Below are positions 36,161 through 44,842 of a stretch of 64,000 nucleotides of DNA, in pieces. Position 1 is the first letter of the stretch; each line of letters begins with the position of its first letter. Made by a program: the position numbers and the translations under genes. Source of the DNA: Streptomyces flaveus (lineage in GTDB: Bacteria; Actinomycetota; Actinomycetes; Streptomycetales; Streptomycetaceae). A model generated the notes under the pieces. That model saw only the letters and a program-made list of their open reading frames with translations. It made no database searches and was not told the DNA's origin. The DNA is taken from the NCBI RefSeq assembly GCF_014647675.1, contig NZ_BMPQ01000009.1, positions 259,827 to 323,826 on the forward strand, in the 5' to 3' direction.

Positions 36161-37276
36161 TCAGGCGCGTACGACGGTGCCGAAGCGGATGTCGTACGAG
36201 GCAGCCGTGCTCAGGACCGACAGCATCCGCTGCCCTTCCTCGACGATCTGGTCACGCTCGCCCTCGGTGAGGGGGTCGAACGGCTCGACGGTGAGCACGG
36301 CACGGTCACGTGACTCCTCCAGCCGCCATACACCCCTGAGGAAGCCGTCGACGAGCAGCGTGCGGTACGCCTGATTGCCCTGCCAGCTGCGTCCCTTGTG
36401 CGCGGCGGGGACCACTCGGGAGCGGTCGGCGTGGGAGAGGAGCAGGTTGTCGAACTCGGGCAGGAGGCGGGGCGGGGCCGGGGTGTCCGGGTCCGGGCGG
36501 GGTGCGTCCGGGAGGTCGAAGAGTTCGACGCCGTTCTCGTCGCGGAAGGTGATCAGCCGGGGCCGTAGCCGTTCGAAGGCCTCGCGCAACCGGGTCAGAC
36601 CCGCCCAGGTCTGCATGTCCTTGACGGAGGCAGGGCCGAAGGCGGCGAGGTAGCGCAGCACGGTGTCGTCGGGTGCGGGGACGGGCGCGGCTGGGCGGCC
36701 CAGCCAGTGTTCGGCGGTGGTGAGCGTGACCTGGCCGCTTCTGCCCCACATGCCGCGCGGGGTGACCTGGACGAGGGGCAGTCGGCAGCGGGCCGCGACG
36801 GTGAGGGCGAGCGGGTCGGCGTCGGGCCACTCGGCGAGCAGCGCCTCACGCAACTGCTTCATGGTGCGCGGCTCGGCCTCGACGAGTTCCCGGCTGATCA
36901 CGGCGAGCCGGTCCAGGTCGACTCCGACGAGCCCCTTGCGGAAGCCGTACAACTCCCGCTCGCGCGCGGCCTGCACCAGCGGCCGCAGTATGAGGCAGTC
37001 GTCGGCGGTGTGCGTGTGGATGGTCGAGCGCATGGTCACGATGCGTACGACCTCGCGGGCGCCCATCACCGCCGAGAGCTCCTCGGGATCGAAGCCCTCG
37101 AGGCGGGCGGCGAGCGCGTAGTACGGGGGCTTGACGTTCTGCGCCTGGAGGCCGACGAGGTGCTCGACGGCGTCCGTCGCGGACAGGTCGGCCCGGCGCA
37201 GGAGGAGCTGCCGGTCGAGGGTCGCCCTGTTCAGGGCGCGGGCGCTGAGCACGGGGGCGGTCGAGGTCTTCGTCAT
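36161..37276 (-). CDS. AlkZ/YcaQ-type winged-helix DNA glycosylase
   Basis: ATG 37276 (MTKTSTAPVLSARALNR) gives 371 residues. The protein belongs to the HTH_42 superfamily, whose members AlkZ (azinomycin self-resistance) and E. coli YcaQ excise bulky or crosslinked alkylpurines. The catalytic Q-hydrophobic-Q motif is present as LQAQN, with Gln at 44 and 46. Winged-helix segments (MRSTIHTHTADDC, then a VKDMQTWAGLTRLREAFERL region) and a C-terminal barrel with RTLLVDGFLRGVWRLE follow. No biosynthetic cluster adjoins, so a general repair role is likely. The frame upstream of 37276 is rejected as non-coding in composition. Confidence 0.85.
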   Translation of the reverse strand: MTKTSTAPVLSARALNRATLDRQLLLRRADLSATDAVEHLVGLQAQNVKPPYYALAARLEGFDPEELSAVMGAREVVRIVTMRSTIHTHTADDCLILRPLVQAARERELYGFRKGLVGVDLDRLAVISRELVEAEPRTMKQLREALLAEWPDADPLALTVAARCRLPLVQVTPRGMWGRSGQVTLTTAEHWLGRPAAPVPAPDDTVLRYLAAFGPASVKDMQTWAGLTRLREAFERLRPRLITFRDENGVELFDLPDAPRPDPDTPAPPRLLPEFDNLLLSHADRSRVVPAAHKGRSWQGNQAYRTLLVDGFLRGVWRLEESRDRAVLTVEPFDPLTEGERDQIVEEGQRMLSVLSTAASYDIRFGTVVRA

Positions 37277-37451
37277 GCTTCGCACGTTAGCGGGGCAGGC
37301 GGACACGGTCTGTCCGCGTACAGGGGCGCCCTCAGCGAATTCCCTGCGATCAGTCAGACTCGGGGTAGGCCTGACTCGATGATGAGCGAGACTGAGGGAC
37401 AAACAGGAACAAGAGAGACAGCCATTCGACTCGACACGGGAGGCAGCCGCG

Positions 37452-38618
37452 ATGCCGGAGCGCCGAGCCCGCCCCGCACCCACCGCGAAGAGCAACCGCA
37501 AGTCGGTGTGGCGACGCGCCGTGACCTCGTCGGGGCCACCGTCCTCGGAGCCGCCGACACCCCGCCCGGCTTCTTCGCCCACGACTGAGGCGGAACCGCG
37601 CAGCATCGTCCAGGCGGCGCTCTATCGCGACGGCGTACGCGTCTCCGCGCCCGAGTCGCTGGCCGAGACCTTCCGTGAGCTGCGCAAGCAGCAGGACGGT
37701 ATGGCGTGGATAGGGCTGGCCCGTCCGACGGAGGCCGAAATCCTGTCGCTGGCGGACGAGTTCGACCTCCACCCGCTCGCCGTCGAGGACGCGATGGAGG
37801 CCCATCAGCGCCCCAAGCTGGAACGCTACGGCGAGACCCTCTTCGTGGTCCTGCGCGCCGCCCGCTATCTCGACGCATCCGAGGAGGTCGACTTCGGCGA
37901 GCTGCATGTGTTCGTCGGCCCCGACTTCCTGATCACGGTCCGGCACGGCGCGGCGCCGGATCTGTCAGCCGTCCGTCACCGCATGGAGGAATCACCGGAG
38001 CTGCTGAAGCTCGGCCCGGAGGCGGTCCTGTACGCGATCCTGGACGCGGTGGTCGACGGCTACGCACCGGTCGTCTCCGGCGTCCAGAACGACATCGACG
38101 AGATCGAGACCGAGGTCTTCAGCGGGGATCCCTGGGTCTCCCGCCGTATCTACGAACTCTCCCGCGAAATGGTCGAGTTCCAGCGCGCCACCCGCCCCCT
38201 GGTCGGCATGCTGCACGGTTTGATGGCGGGCTTCGCGAAATACGGCACAGACGAGGAACTGCAACGGTATTTGCGCGATGTCGCCGACCACGTCACCCAC
38301 ACCAGCGAACGAGTCGACGGCTTCCGCCAGGCCCTCACCGAGATCCTCACGGTGAACGCGACGCTGGTCACGCAGCAACAGAACGCGGAGATGCGGGCGT
38401 TGGCGGAGGCGGGCTTCGAGCAGAACGAGGAGATCAAGAAGATCTCGAGCTGGGCAGCGATTCTGTTTGCTCCCACACTCGTGGGAACTATTTACGGCAT
38501 GAACTTTGAGAACATGCCTGAGCTGGGCTGGCGCTTCGGATACCCCTTTGCGATCGGCTTGATGGGAGTGGTTTGCGCCAGTTTGTACGTGATTTTCAAG
38601 CGGAGAGACTGGCTCTAG
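37452..38618 (+). CDS. corA: CorA-family magnesium/cobalt transporter
   Basis: The 388-residue protein starts at ATG 37452 with GGGAGG 8 nt upstream. After a Ser/Pro-rich leader (about residues 1-50) comes the large cytoplasmic CorA domain with its long helices, then two C-terminal transmembrane helices with the selectivity motif GMN at 349-351 (TIYGMNFENMPEL) and the basic end KRRDWL. It moves Mg2+ (or Co2+, Ni2+) inward as a pentamer. The last 55 codons use many A/T-ending codons, unlike the rest of the gene, and a diverged copy of exactly this end lies at 61.5 kb. Confidence 0.93.
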   Translation: MPERRARPAPTAKSNRKSVWRRAVTSSGPPSSEPPTPRPASSPTTEAEPRSIVQAALYRDGVRVSAPESLAETFRELRKQQDGMAWIGLARPTEAEILSLADEFDLHPLAVEDAMEAHQRPKLERYGETLFVVLRAARYLDASEEVDFGELHVFVGPDFLITVRHGAAPDLSAVRHRMEESPELLKLGPEAVLYAILDAVVDGYAPVVSGVQNDIDEIETEVFSGDPWVSRRIYELSREMVEFQRATRPLVGMLHGLMAGFAKYGTDEELQRYLRDVADHVTHTSERVDGFRQALTEILTVNATLVTQQQNAEMRALAEAGFEQNEEIKKISSWAAILFAPTLVGTIYGMNFENMPELGWRFGYPFAIGLMGVVCASLYVIFKRRDWL

Positions 38619-38718
38619 CGTCAGCCAACGCTACTCAAGTAGTGCGCATTGTTTGCTCTTGCATCTCCCGAACGGGGAGCCATACGGGGCGCTGGGGAGT
38701 CCCTGGGGAGAAGTGATG
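38434..38718 (+). repeat. corA 3'-end repeat, left copy
   Basis: This stretch covers the last 61 codons of corA and about 100 bp beyond. It aligns with 61511-61785 in the same orientation, with most differences at third codon positions. The longest identical run is 35 bp (38568-38602). Similarity goes on past the stop codon (GCCAAC, then CAAGTAG and TTTGCTCTT) and closes with CTGGGGAGAAGTGATG at 38703-38718. Conservation past the stop argues for a duplicated DNA segment or attachment site rather than protein similarity alone. Confidence 0.8.
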
Positions 38719-39138
38719 CAGGTGATCTCCTCGCCCTGCCTCCGACGAGCCCCTGACCAGGCCTTTTGGGCACCGACGAACGCTGGGGAGAATCCGGGGA
38801 GAAACGAATGACAGCCCACGCCCTGCGCTTCCCGCAACAAGCCCGCCTGGCTTCCTGTTCGGCGCTACGCGCCCGACGTCGCCGCTCCTGCGGCACATCC
38901 GCGAGAAGCTGCACATCGGGCTGTACCCGCTGCTGACCGACGACACATGGCGCAGTTCGGCGAGCTGGACACCGCGCGCGGTTGGTGGAGATGCGCGCCA
39001 ACGATGTCGCGGCCGCCCACGTCGGCGGCTCGTCACCCGCACCTCGTCTATTCCGAGGCGGACGAGGCCGGTCCTGATCACTGAGCGTCCGGGCAAAGCC
39101 GCCTGCTCGCCCCGAGCAACCGCCTAATATCAACTGTG
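38719..39138. other. Gene-free stretch with coding debris
   Basis: No intact gene is seen. A second CTGGGGAGAATC-type stretch lies at 38783-38794, and 38880-38960 on the plus strand reads LLRHIREKLHIGLYPLLTDD before the frame degrades, so a decayed gene is likely; I cannot name it with confidence. The Streptomyces-like -10 box TAATAT at 39125-39130 ends the stretch and probably serves the next gene. Confidence 0.5.
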
Positions 39139-39573
39139 ATGGGGAGCCGGACACAGCACACGGCCCGCGGGCTGCGGTGGACCACGCGGATCGCGGCGCT
39201 CTGCCCTGCCGTGGGCGTGCTGCTCGCCGCGCTGGTGATCTGCCTGGGGTTGGTGGCCCACGGCCACAGCGCCCTGGCCCACGCCTCCATGACCACCATG
39301 TCCGCCGCCACAGCGGTCCCGTCGGGCACCCCGGCCGAACACCACGCGACGACAGCCGCGCACCCGTCCGACTGCCTGCCCGGCGACGTGTGCTGCCGCC
39401 CGGCCGCCGACGACGTACGAGCCGTGCTGGCCACTCCCGCCCAGCCCCTCCCGGCGGTCCTGTCCCGCATGCCGGACCTCACCAGGCAGCCGGAGACCTC
39501 CTCGCGCTTCACCGAGCGCGCGCCGACCTGCCGCGCTCCCGATCTCCACGTCCTCCAGGTGCAACGGACCTAG
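39139..39573 (+). CDS. DUF6153-like small exported or membrane protein
   Basis: The 144-residue protein starts at ATG 39139 (GTG 39136 is in frame). TAATAT lies 8 nt before the ATG and no Shine-Dalgarno site is present, so a leaderless mRNA is likely. A hydrophobic segment (about residues 17-42) is followed by a His-rich stretch (HGHSALAHASMTTMS, then AEHHATTAAHP) and a Cys-containing part (CLPGDVCCRP). This pattern matches the DUF6153 family, usually found next to copper and DUF305 genes. Metal binding is plausible but not shown. Confidence 0.7.
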   Translation: MGSRTQHTARGLRWTTRIAALCPAVGVLLAALVICLGLVAHGHSALAHASMTTMSAATAVPSGTPAEHHATTAAHPSDCLPGDVCCRPAADDVRAVLATPAQPLPAVLSRMPDLTRQPETSSRFTERAPTCRAPDLHVLQVQRT

Positions 39574-39694
39574 GGGGAAGCCACTGCGCCGTGCTCTCAC
39601 GCGCACGGCCGCCGGCTTTCACCCATCCACCCCCACACCTGCACCCATCCGCCGCCCGACGACATCGCGCGGCGGGGACGAGGAACACACAGCC

Positions 39695-40348
39695 ATGAGC
39701 AAGACCAACAAGAAGGCGGCCGCCCAGGCGCGGCGGGCAAAGATAGAGGAGGCGCGCCGCGCCGAGCGGGCCCGCGAGCGCCGCAACCGGATCATCACCA
39801 TCACCCTCAGCACGGTCATCGTCGCCGGACTGGTCGGCTGGGGCGGCTACGCCCTCAACAGCGCCAACGAGAAGGACGAACAGCAGGCCGCCGCGAAGAA
39901 GAAGCCCGTACGCGGCGAGAAGACCTGGGACAAGAAGAAGCTCGCCCAGAACCACGTCCAGGGCACCGTCGACTACCCGATGAAGCCGCCCGTCGGCGGC
40001 GACCACAACCAGGCGTGGATGACCTGCGACGGCACCGTCTACACCAAGCCCATCGGCAACGAGAACGCCGTCCACTCCCTCGAACACGGCGCGGTCTGGA
40101 TCACGTACAACGACAAGGCCGCCGACGCCGACATCAAGACGCTCGGCGACAAGGTCTCCAGCACCCCGTACACGCTGATGAGCCCGAGCAAGGACCAGTC
40201 CGGCACCATCACGCTGTCGGCCTGGGGCACGCAGCTCAGCGTGGACAAGGCTTCCGATCCCAGGGTCGAGCAGTTCCTGTCCAAGTACGTCCAGGGCTCG
40301 CAGACCCCCGAACCCGGCGCCGCCTGCACAGGGGGCCTGACCGCCTGA
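39695..40348 (+). CDS. DUF3105 membrane-anchored protein
   Basis: The 217-residue protein has a highly charged N-terminus (residues 1-32, Lys/Arg/Ala), one membrane helix at about 33-54 and an outer DUF3105 domain, recognised by PPVGGDHNQAWMTCDGTVY and AVHSLEHGAVWITYN. Its Cys and His residues are conserved in the family, whose biochemical role is unknown. Its stop overlaps the DUF305 gene start as TGATG. DUF3105 and DUF305 genes are very often paired in actinobacteria, which suggests one complex outside the membrane. Confidence 0.88.
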   Translation: MSKTNKKAAAQARRAKIEEARRAERARERRNRIITITLSTVIVAGLVGWGGYALNSANEKDEQQAAAKKKPVRGEKTWDKKKLAQNHVQGTVDYPMKPPVGGDHNQAWMTCDGTVYTKPIGNENAVHSLEHGAVWITYNDKAADADIKTLGDKVSSTPYTLMSPSKDQSGTITLSAWGTQLSVDKASDPRVEQFLSKYVQGSQTPEPGAACTGGLTA

Positions 40349-41037
40349 TGAGCGATACGACTGTGACGGAACCGGACGTGACGGATTCCGGCGACGCACC
40401 CGCCCTCAAGCCCTCCCCCGTCCCATGGGTCGTCGCCGCCGCGGCGGTCCTGGTCGCCCTCGGCCTGCTCCTCTGGCTGGTGGCCGCTCCCGGCGACGAC
40501 TCGTCCGACGTGCCCACCGCCGCCTCCGCCGACGCGGGCTTCGCCCGCGACATGGCCGTGCACCACCAGCAGGCCGTGGAGTTGTCCTACATCGTCCGCG
40601 ACCGCACCGACGACGAGGACGTACGCCGCCTCGCGTACGACATCGCGCAGACCCAGGCCAACCAGCGCGGCATGCTGCTCGGCTGGCTCGACCTGTGGAG
40701 CCTGCCGAAGACGTCCGCCGACGGCTACATGGCCTGGATGAAGGGCGACGGCCACATGGGGCACGAGACGGCGAAGGACGGCAGCCTCATGCCCGGCATG
40801 GCCACCCCCACCGAGATCGACCAACTCGGCAAGGCCGGCGGCAAGGAGGCCGAGATTCTCTATCTCCAGCTGCTGACCGACCACCACATGGGCGGTGTCA
40901 CCATGGCCCGCGCCTGCGCCGAGCAGTGCGAGGTCCCCACGGAGCGGCAACTGGCCCAGGGGATGGTCGAGGGCCAGCAGTCGGAGATGAGGCTCATGGC
41001 CGACATGCTCAAGGAGCGCGGCTCGGCGCCGCGTTGA
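40348..41037 (+). CDS. DUF305 (ferritin-like) membrane-anchored protein
   Basis: ATG 40348 overlaps the DUF3105 stop (229 residues). An N-terminal helix (about residues 28-48) anchors an outer four-helix domain with the His-rich family motifs FARDMAVHHQQAVEL and TDHHMGGVTMARAC. A Met/His-rich loop lies between (MKGDGHMGHETAKDGSLMPGM), well suited to bind copper. DUF305 proteins are associated with copper resistance, and neighbours here (CopC, CopD, YcnI) fit this. A large hairpin follows the stop. Confidence 0.9.
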   Translation: MSDTTVTEPDVTDSGDAPALKPSPVPWVVAAAAVLVALGLLLWLVAAPGDDSSDVPTAASADAGFARDMAVHHQQAVELSYIVRDRTDDEDVRRLAYDIAQTQANQRGMLLGWLDLWSLPKTSADGYMAWMKGDGHMGHETAKDGSLMPGMATPTEIDQLGKAGGKEAEILYLQLLTDHHMGGVTMARACAEQCEVPTERQLAQGMVEGQQSEMRLMADMLKERGSAPR

Positions 41038-41053
41038 TACGGCCATCCGTCGA

Positions 41054-41095
41054 GCCCCGGTAGCCGGGGGTCCCCGATCCCCCGACTACCGGGGC
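41054..41095 (+). terminator. Terminator after the DUF305 gene
   Basis: GCCCCGGTAG (41054-41063) pairs with CTACCGGGGC (41086-41095). After one mismatch an inner stem CGGGGG/CCCCCG continues with an 8-nt loop. It lies 16 bp past the stop and closes the 39.1-41.0 kb transcript. Confidence 0.8.
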
Positions 41096-41457
41096 GGTGC
41101 CGGCCCGCCCGCGGCTGCGGGGCTGAGGAAAGGAGGGCGACCCAGGGTCTGCGCGCCTTGCCTTGGGGACCATCACGCGCACTGGCGCGTACGGCTTCTC
41201 ACCCGGCCCTGACGTACTGCTGCGGCTACGGGGCGTCCTTCGTGGCCTCAGTCCGCAGCCGTCCGATGCCGGGGAGGAATTGGGTGATGCCACAGTCGTG
41301 CCGCAGGAGAGTGGCGAAGCCGTCAGTTCCACCCTCTTGTGAAGGTGGGGACGGGGTTGTCGGTACGCTGCCAGTGCGTACGGGGAGTCCCTCCCCCGCA
41401 GCCCGCTGCCCGCTCTCCCGTCCGGTCCCGGATGGGGCTTTCGAAGGCCCGAACCTG
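41096..41457. other. Gap without a convincing gene
   Basis: Frames run through this stretch on both strands but lack consistent Streptomyces codon composition. The upstream extension of the next gene's frame is not supported by a ribosome site. I see nothing further here. Confidence 0.4.
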
Positions 41458-42129
41458 ATGCGTCCGCACCGCCCGCGAGGATCCGCCTCCCCGGCGTCCG
41501 GCGTGCTGCGCGGGCTCCGGGCCGGAGTGCTGGCGGTGCTGTGTGTGCTGCTGCCGCTGGCCGGGCACGTGCTGGCGCAGGGCCACGCTCCCCGGTGGAT
41601 CATCGTGGCCGCGATGGCCGCGGTGGCCGTGCCGGGTGCGGCGGTTCTGACGCGGCGTCGGCTGACGGACACGCAGGTGCTGGCCGTGCTCGCGGTCGCG
41701 CAGCTGGCCTACCACGCCGCCTACTCCCTGCCCGGGGCCTGCGCGACGGCGGTGGCGGGACAGGACGGCGCTGTCGGGCTGTCCCGGCTGGTCGAGCATG
41801 ACGCGGTCGCCGGGCCGCCGACCGGTGTCATGCTGGCCGGGCACCTGGTGACGCTGCTGCTGGCCGCCCGTCTGTTGGGCATCACCGAGCGGCTGCTGTG
41901 GCAGAGCAGGTCGCTGCTGACAGCCGTACGACGTCTGGTGTTGTTCCTCTGGCCGCTGCTGAGTGGCCGTCATGACACCGGTCCACAGACAGCGATCCCT
42001 GAGAGCACCGCACCGCTGATGTCGGCGTTGCTGGTGCGGCTACACGAGGGCAGGGCGCCCCCGCGCCCCGGGCACATTCCGTCCGCCCTTCTCCGGCCGA
42101 CGCCGATCAGCGCTCCCTGCATGCCCTGA
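41458..42129 (+). CDS. Membrane protein of unknown function in the copper cluster
   Basis: I start it at ATG 41458 (MRPHRPRGSASP, 223 residues), just before the first hydrophobic helix. About four to five membrane helices are visible: VLRGLRAGVLAVLCVLLPLA, IIVAAMAAVAVPGAA, VLAVLAVAQLAYHAAYSLPG and GHLVTLLLAARLLGI. The last 80 residues are polar. A decayed paralogue lies at 57490-57956, with matching LTRRRL(T/S)DTQ and CHVAYSLPG/YHAAYSLPG segments. The family is common beside copper genes in Streptomyces, but its role is not known. Confidence 0.7.
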   Translation: MRPHRPRGSASPASGVLRGLRAGVLAVLCVLLPLAGHVLAQGHAPRWIIVAAMAAVAVPGAAVLTRRRLTDTQVLAVLAVAQLAYHAAYSLPGACATAVAGQDGAVGLSRLVEHDAVAGPPTGVMLAGHLVTLLLAARLLGITERLLWQSRSLLTAVRRLVLFLWPLLSGRHDTGPQTAIPESTAPLMSALLVRLHEGRAPPRPGHIPSALLRPTPISAPCMP

Positions 42130-42213
42130 CGGGTGTGATGCGAGGACCGCCCGGCGGGCCGGTACCTCCAGCCTGGCGACCAGGTCACCGGGGATCACAG
42201 AGAGCTCCGCATC

Positions 42214-42807
42214 ATGTATTTCACCGACCGGCGTGCCGTCCGCACGGCGGCACGCAGCCTTGTTCTGCCCGTCGCCCTGACGGCTCTGGCCGTTGCCGCT
42301 CCGCAGGCCGCGGCCCACACCGAACTCGACACCAGCAGTCCGGGCGCGAACGCCACACTGGCCGGACTGCCCCCGCGCATCACGCTGACCTTCAGCGACG
42401 CGATGACCCAGAAGTACGCCAAGGTCGCCGTCACCTCGCCCGACGGGGAGTCGACCGCCGCGGGCGCGCCCGAGGTCTCGGGCCGGAAGGTCGCCCTCGC
42501 GCTCGATCCCGCCTCGCCCGCCGGGCGTTACACGGTGGGGTACCGGGTCGTCTCCGCCGACGGCCATCCCGTCTCGGGCTCATACACCTTCACCGTCAAA
42601 GAGGCGGGCAGCGGCAGCCCATCCCCACGTACGACGGAGTCAGCCGGCGCCGCGGCTCCCCGCGCGGACCGGGAGTCCGTACCAGACCAGACAGACGAGG
42701 AGTCCTCCGGCGTGGCCGTCTCCGTCCTGGTCGCGGCCGGTGCGCTTGCCGTGGCGGCCATGGGTGCGTTCCTGGCACGACGGAGGCGAGCCCGTCATGG
42801 CCACTGA
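42214..42807 (+). CDS. CopC-domain copper-binding protein
   Basis: The 197-residue exported protein has a signal peptide of about 36 residues ending AAA, with mature His as the N-terminal residue (HTELDTSSPGANATL). A free N-terminal His is the Cu(II) ligand of CopC proteins. The beta-sandwich carries the VSADGHPVSGSYTFTV motif with its second His. A Ser/Glu-rich spacer and a C-terminal membrane helix with a basic end (ARRRRARHGH) tether it to the cell. It overlaps the CopD-CtaG gene by 11 bp, so it probably hands copper to that membrane protein. Confidence 0.9.
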   Translation: MYFTDRRAVRTAARSLVLPVALTALAVAAPQAAAHTELDTSSPGANATLAGLPPRITLTFSDAMTQKYAKVAVTSPDGESTAAGAPEVSGRKVALALDPASPAGRYTVGYRVVSADGHPVSGSYTFTVKEAGSGSPSPRTTESAGAAAPRADRESVPDQTDEESSGVAVSVLVAAGALAVAAMGAFLARRRRARHGH

Positions 42808-44842
42808 GAGCACCAAGGCCCGGCGGCTGCCCCAGTTGCCTCTCGTGCTGGCCGCGTCGGCCGGCGTCGCCGTCGCCGTGACTGCCGCCGCGGTGTGGGC
42901 CGGTGGGGGCGTGGCCGCGGAGATCCCGGGGATTGCGGATGCCGGGGCCGTGACCGCCTGGGGTCTGCCCGTCGCCCGTATGGTCGCGGACGCTGCCGCG
43001 GTGGCCACCGTCGGCGCACTGTTGCTGGTCGTCGTGCTGTTGCCGGGCGGCAGGAAGCTCGGCACGACTCAGCTGCGCTACCTCAACTGGGGGGCGATTG
43101 CTGCGGTGTTGTGGGCCGTCGGGTCGGCCGCGACCCTGGTGTTCACGCTCTCCGACCTGTTCGCCCAGCCGATCGGCGAGGTTGCATCACCTGCCGTGCT
43201 GGCGGACTTCGTCACGACGGACACCCAGGGCCGCTCGTACGCCCTGATGGCAGCCGCGGCAGGGGTGATCGCGACGCTCTGCGTGGGCATCGGCACGGCG
43301 CGCTGGGCCCGCCTGGCGCTCGTCGTGGCGTTGACCGGGCTGCTGCCGCCCGCGTTCACCGGGCATTCCTCGGCGGCGGGCAACCACGACGCCGCTGTCA
43401 CCAGCCTCGCCCTGCACCTGGTGGGCGTGGCCGTATGGGTCGGCGGGCTGGTCTTCGTCCTCGTGGCCGCCGCGCGCCGGGAAGACGAGGCTGCGGACGC
43501 GGTGCGGCGCTTCAGCCCGCTCGCCGCGGGGGCACTGCTCGCGGTCGCGGCCAGCGGAATCGTCAACGCCGCGGTCCGGCTGCCGTCCGTGAGTGAGGTG
43601 TTCACCAGCCGATACGGGCTGATGGTCCTCGGCAAATCGGTGGCGCTGGCCGCTCTGAGCGGCATCGGCTGGTGGCACCGACGCCGCACCCTGCCCGCCC
43701 TCCAGGCGGGCAGACGACGCGGGTTCGTCCGGCTCGCGGCCGGCGAACTGCTGCTCATGGCCGCCGCGATGGGACTCGCGGTGGGCCTGTCACGTACCCC
43801 GGCGCCCGGTGCCGAGGACGCGTCGCTCTCCTCCGCCGAGGAGTTGCTGGGCTTCCCCATGCCGCCGCCGCTCGGCGACTTCCCGTGGACACCGCTGTTC
43901 ACCCAGTGGCACTTCGACCCGCTGTTCGCGTTCGGCACCGCGGCGGCCGCCCTGCTGTACCTGGCGGGCGTACTGAAGTTGCGCGCCCGGGGCGACAAGT
44001 GGCCGGTCGGGCGCACCATTTCGTGGCTGCTGGGCCTGGTGGTGACCGTGCTGGCGACCATGAGCGGGCTGGCGGTCTACGGCAAGGTGCTGTTCAGCGT
44101 GCACATGGGCCAGCACATGATCCTCGCGATGACGGTGCCGATCCTGCTCGTGCTGGGCGCGCCCGCCACGCTCGCCCTGCGCGCCTTGCCCCGCGCCCCC
44201 AAGGGCGAGCCGGACGGGCCGCGGGAGATGCTCCTCAAGCTGCTGCACAGCCGCTACGTGAAGGTCATCTCGCATCCGGTGGTGGCGAGCGTGCTGTTCA
44301 TCGGCAGCGCCTTCGTCGTCTACTACAGCTCGCTCTTCGAGACCCTGATGCGCAGTCATCTGGGCCACATGTTCATGCTGGTGCATTTCCTGGCCGTCGG
44401 ACTGCTGTTCTTCTGGGTCGTCATCGGCATCGACCCCGGACCGCACCGACCGCCCCATCTGGGCCGTCTGTTCGCGCTGATCCTGACGATGCCGTTCCAC
44501 TCCTGGTTCAGCATCTCGCTGATGAGCTCGACCGCGCTGATCGGCGAGGGCTGGTGGTCCGCGCTCGACCGGCCCTGGGTCGAGTATCCGCTGGACGACC
44601 AGTACGACGCCGGGGCCATCGCCTGGGCCACCGGCGACATCCCCGTCCTGATCACCACGATCATCCTGGCCATCCAGTGGGTCCGCTCCGACCAGCGCGA
44701 GGCCCGCCGCGTCGACCGGAAGATCGACCGCGGCGACGAGAACGACCCGCTGGCCGCCTACAACGCCTACCTGGCGAGCCTGCACGCCCGCGACCGGCAG
44801 CCCGCCCGCACCACCAACTCCGCCCCCACCGAGGAATCGTGA
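42797..44842 (+). CDS. CopD-CtaG fusion, copper import / cytochrome oxidase assembly membrane protein
   Basis: ATG 42797 (MATESTKARRLPQ) gives 681 residues. The N-terminal half is a CopD domain with about eight helices (LALHLVGVAVWVGGLVFVLV, then YGLMVLGKSVALAALSGIGW). The second half, from about residue 360, is a Caa3-type CtaG domain (FTQWHFDPLFAFGTAAAALL, VHMGQHMILAMTVPILLVLG, LGHMFMLVHFLAVGLLFFWV) with conserved His. The fusion is normal for actinobacteria. It likely moves copper across or into the membrane for oxidase maturation. It is coupled to the CopC gene before it and the DsbA-like gene after it. Confidence 0.9.
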   Translation: MATESTKARRLPQLPLVLAASAGVAVAVTAAAVWAGGGVAAEIPGIADAGAVTAWGLPVARMVADAAAVATVGALLLVVVLLPGGRKLGTTQLRYLNWGAIAAVLWAVGSAATLVFTLSDLFAQPIGEVASPAVLADFVTTDTQGRSYALMAAAAGVIATLCVGIGTARWARLALVVALTGLLPPAFTGHSSAAGNHDAAVTSLALHLVGVAVWVGGLVFVLVAAARREDEAADAVRRFSPLAAGALLAVAASGIVNAAVRLPSVSEVFTSRYGLMVLGKSVALAALSGIGWWHRRRTLPALQAGRRRGFVRLAAGELLLMAAAMGLAVGLSRTPAPGAEDASLSSAEELLGFPMPPPLGDFPWTPLFTQWHFDPLFAFGTAAAALLYLAGVLKLRARGDKWPVGRTISWLLGLVVTVLATMSGLAVYGKVLFSVHMGQHMILAMTVPILLVLGAPATLALRALPRAPKGEPDGPREMLLKLLHSRYVKVISHPVVASVLFIGSAFVVYYSSLFETLMRSHLGHMFMLVHFLAVGLLFFWVVIGIDPGPHRPPHLGRLFALILTMPFHSWFSISLMSSTALIGEGWWSALDRPWVEYPLDDQYDAGAIAWATGDIPVLITTIILAIQWVRSDQREARRVDRKIDRGDENDPLAAYNAYLASLHARDRQPARTTNSAPTEES

